From a virus: DNA of 45,359 nt. The translations under genes were made by a program, and so were the position numbers. Positions 43,458-45,359 of the stretch are shown here, one piece after another. The notes below the pieces were generated by a model, which worked only from the letters and a program-made list of their open reading frames with translations, searched no databases and had not been told where the DNA came from. Within the stretch, counting starts at the first letter, position 1, and the number at the start of each line of letters is the position of its first letter. The DNA lies in the IMG/VR virus record IMGVR_UViG_3300030101_004223, positions 1-45,359 of that record; one strand, written 5' to 3'.

Positions 43458-45359
43458 TAGTCACATAAATAGAGTTTGAAACTACCATAGATACGTGTAG
43501 TTGTGCTTAGCGAGCCAGAGCGATTTTCTAAGAATGGTATAATACTACCGCCATTAATTACACTCGTTGTTTTAACCTCACCGTGATAAACGATTGTACT
43601 AAACGTGCCAGTCGTTGTAATATCATCAGTTTTAGCTCTCAAAGTAACAGTGCGCTCACTATTAGTTGAACCGCTAGTATCTAGACTTCCTTGCCATAAG
43701 CTAAGACCCCAAGTGCTACCTGCTGGCGCACTTTGAACTCTAAAGGCGTAAACACACTTGACTTTTTTGGTAGTCATGTGTACCTGAAAGCCCATTATCA
43801 TCATCCTATAGTTATCCATGGTGCTTGTAGCACTATCGACAGCTTGGCTTGCATCATAGTTTTTCAGTGCTGTTTGATCCACTTCTGTACTGTGGCTGAA
43901 GTAATATGGACCATACGTAGAATGTAGTCCTACGCGTTCACCATCGTCAGAACTTGACCATGAAAACAGGCCACCAAACTGTCCCAGATAGTGATTACCA
44001 TCACCACCACTACTACTACCAGCACTTGCAAATGACAAGTTGCCGTTACCATCAGTCTTTAGAAACTGTCCGGCAGAACCATCTGTAGCAGGCAGAGTCA
44101 AGTCAAGGTCCGCAGTCAGAGAAGTGGGAGCCAAAAGCCTAACACCATGGCTATTATCCCCATCAAAAATCTTTACTGCTCCTGGTAAGGTAGCCACTTG
44201 TTTAAAAGAAGCTGTGCCTGTCATAACAGGATTCTGTGTAGAAACCACATCTGTAAAAGACAGCACTCCAGAACCATTAGTTTTCAAAACTTGGCCTGAT
44301 GTACCGTCAGCTGCAGGCAGAGTAAATGCTAAATCAGCATTAAGACTCAAAGGAGCCTGTAGAGATACAAAATGGTCGCCTCCAAGGTCAGCTTCATAAA
44401 GCTTTACAGTACCAACTTGAATAGAGGAATCTTCTCCCTCCATTCTCACATCATCTGACTTTAAGATAATCTTACCTGTGCCGTTAGGGTCAAGGACTAT
44501 ATCACCATTGCTAGTGGATACAATCTTATTGCCATCAACATCTAAATCCCCTCCCAGCTGAGGACTTGTGTCTGCAGCAAGACTTGTAATACCTGTCGCA
44601 CTCAGTGTAGTACCACTGACTGACAGACCTGTACCTAGCCCAAGAGCTGTAAGCTTAGTAGCACTATGGTCGTAGAATACCAATCGGTCTTGACCAATCG
44701 TAGTTGTCAGATTTGTAGATACACCAATCTGCCCACTAGCAGCTCGCAAAATATCTGAGGCACCCGCATGAATACTTACACTACCACTACCACTTTGGTT
44801 TACCCAAGACAATGTACCTGAGCCATCTGTGCTCAACACTTGTCCGTTACTACCAGCACCATCTGGAAAGGTTAGTGTAGTTGCTGCTGTGAGTGAGTTT
44901 GGAGCAGCAAGCGCAAGACGGTGAGAACCGTTATCAGTGCCCTCTGATAGCATAATCCTTCCTCCAACCGAAGAAGCATTTGATGTAAACGAAACGGTGT
45001 CTCCTATGAATTGATGAGTAGTTCTACCAGAAGCATTGCCTGAAATAGTCAAAGCAGTAGTTTCTACCTCAGACCCACTTGCTCCAGCAGCTACACTAAA
45101 GGTTAGTGTACCGGGGCTACTTTCATCCGCTTCAATACCTGTCTTTCCGCCTGCTTGAAGCTTAGCAGTAGTAGTGGTAATCTTAAGCTTACTTGATGTT
45201 TCGTCTTTGGCATTAGTGATGTATACACCTCGGTCACCCGATGATGTTTTAACACTATTCTCTAGGGTTGTAATCCTGGCTCTTTCCGTGGTCAGTTGAC
45301 TCTCCAGTGTTGAACTATTGAAGTAAGACGTGCCATTCAGAATATCTCGCGTTCCCGCC
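43457..45359 (-). CDS. Tail-fibre-like protein, 5' end cut by window edge
   Basis: The - strand frame is open from the window edge to a TAA at 43457-43459, about 634 visible residues; a TTG at 45052 is only an internal codon. The outermost part has a coiled-coil-like LESQLTTERARITTLENSV stretch, then Ser/Thr/Gly-rich beta sequence. Three repeats contain a SLTA...LTLP motif followed by GQVLKTNGSG-type turns. The last 180 residues (from HYLGQFGGLFSW) form a distinct globular domain, probably the receptor-binding tip. The repeat type is common in tail fibres and structural proteins of marine phages. No enzymatic motif or chaperone domain is seen. It is the first late gene visible in the window. 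Confidence 0.72.
   Translation of the reverse strand, partial: AGTRDILNGTSYFNSSTLESQLTTERARITTLENSVKTSSGDRGVYITNAKDETSSKLKITTTTAKLQAGGKTGIEADESSPGTLTFSVAAGASGSEVETTALTISGNASGRTTHQFIGDTVSFTSNASSVGGRIMLSEGTDNGSHRLALAAPNSLTAATTLTFPDGAGSNGQVLSTDGSGTLSWVNQSGSGSVSIHAGASDILRAASGQIGVSTNLTTTIGQDRLVFYDHSATKLTALGLGTGLSVSGTTLSATGITSLAADTSPQLGGDLDVDGNKIVSTSNGDIVLDPNGTGKIILKSDDVRMEGEDSSIQVGTVKLYEADLGGDHFVSLQAPLSLNADLAFTLPAADGTSGQVLKTNGSGVLSFTDVVSTQNPVMTGTASFKQVATLPGAVKIFDGDNSHGVRLLAPTSLTADLDLTLPATDGSAGQFLKTDGNGNLSFASAGSSSGGDGNHYLGQFGGLFSWSSSDDGERVGLHSTYGPYYFSHSTEVDQTALKNYDASQAVDSATSTMDNYRMMIMGFQVHMTTKKVKCVYAFRVQSAPAGSTWGLSLWQGSLDTSGSTNSERTVTLRAKTDDITTTGTFSTIVYHGEVKTTSVINGGSIIPFLENRSGSLSTTTRIYGSFKLYLCD
44024..44930 (-). 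repeat. Three SLTA...DGSxGQxLKTxGxGxLSF repeats in the tail fibre
   Basis: Three copies of a unit of about 40 residues occur (LAAPNSLTAATTLTFPDGAG, LQAPLSLNADLAFTLPAADG, LLAPTSLTADLDLTLPATDG), each followed by GQ[VF]L[SK]T[DN]G[SN]G and a final LSW/LSF. Copies two and three are most alike. They probably form successive beta-prism or spiral shaft segments of the fibre. Confidence 0.8.

Noticed and set aside
1-45359. Prophage with integrase, attachment sites or CRISPR array
   Set aside because: No integrase, recombinase, repressor, direct-repeat att pair or regularly spaced repeats were seen in this window. The rest of the genome is not visible.

Overview
The window looks like part of a lytic tailed phage of an aquatic (probably marine) Bacteroidota host, most likely a crAss-like virus (Crassvirales) or a close podoviral relative. 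Three observations support this. First, a 4992-residue late protein carries a DFDID motif in the sequence context of the virion-packaged RNA polymerases of crAss-like phages. Second, ring-like, muzzle-like, ejected-protein and polymerase genes follow one another in one late operon. Third, two secreted proteins end in type IX secretion (T9SS) sorting domains, a system restricted to Bacteroidota. Terminase, portal, major capsid, DNA polymerase and integrase genes are not in the window. The assignments rest on motif recognition by eye; no database search was run.

Positions 2-7704 (+ strand) hold a compact early/replication module in which most genes overlap the next. In order: the end of an unknown gene, a Sak4-like ATPase, a probable ssDNA-binding protein, a DnaG-type primase, a RusA-like resolvase, a NinB-like protein, a 69-residue unknown, an amidoligase, a fused class II glutamine amidotransferase/gamma-glutamylcyclotransferase, a RecE-like PDDEXK nuclease and a uracil-DNA glycosylase. 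A perfect 12-bp hairpin terminator and a 43-codon basic protein close the module. It combines replication, recombination and uracil removal with a three-activity amide-ligation system of unknown substrate.

Positions 45359-7705 (- strand) hold one almost gapless late operon. Read in its own direction it starts with a tail-fibre-like protein (cut by the window edge), then a lysis cluster (DUF5675 enzyme, a 3TM-type holin and two tiny genes), then tail/ring proteins and a 1499-residue muzzle-like protein. Next come four consecutive small, very basic proteins. After them is a surface cassette: a 724-residue T9SS type A protein, an outer-membrane beta-barrel-like protein, a membrane-anchored coiled coil and a thioredoxin-like protein without CxxC. 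A basic DUF6321-like protein follows, then a DUF2272-type amidase-like protein, a GH19 muramidase-like protein and a 526-residue unknown. The operon ends with the giant polymerase polyprotein and a T9SS type B (CHU_C) surface protein.

The giant protein is multi-domain. Besides the polymerase core it contains a NADAR (YbiA-like) domain directly after the catalytic motif and an HEMVH zincin-type metallopeptidase motif further on. The phage therefore probably ejects a polymerase, a possible ADP-ribose-removing enzyme, a peptidase and wall-cutting enzymes with its DNA, and late in infection makes proteins addressed to the host cell surface through the host's own T9SS. Early and late modules converge at 7704/7705. 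No gene-free stretch longer than about 300 bases exists; the largest, 7479-7572, holds the terminator. No tRNA, rRNA, CRISPR array or insertion sequence was seen.
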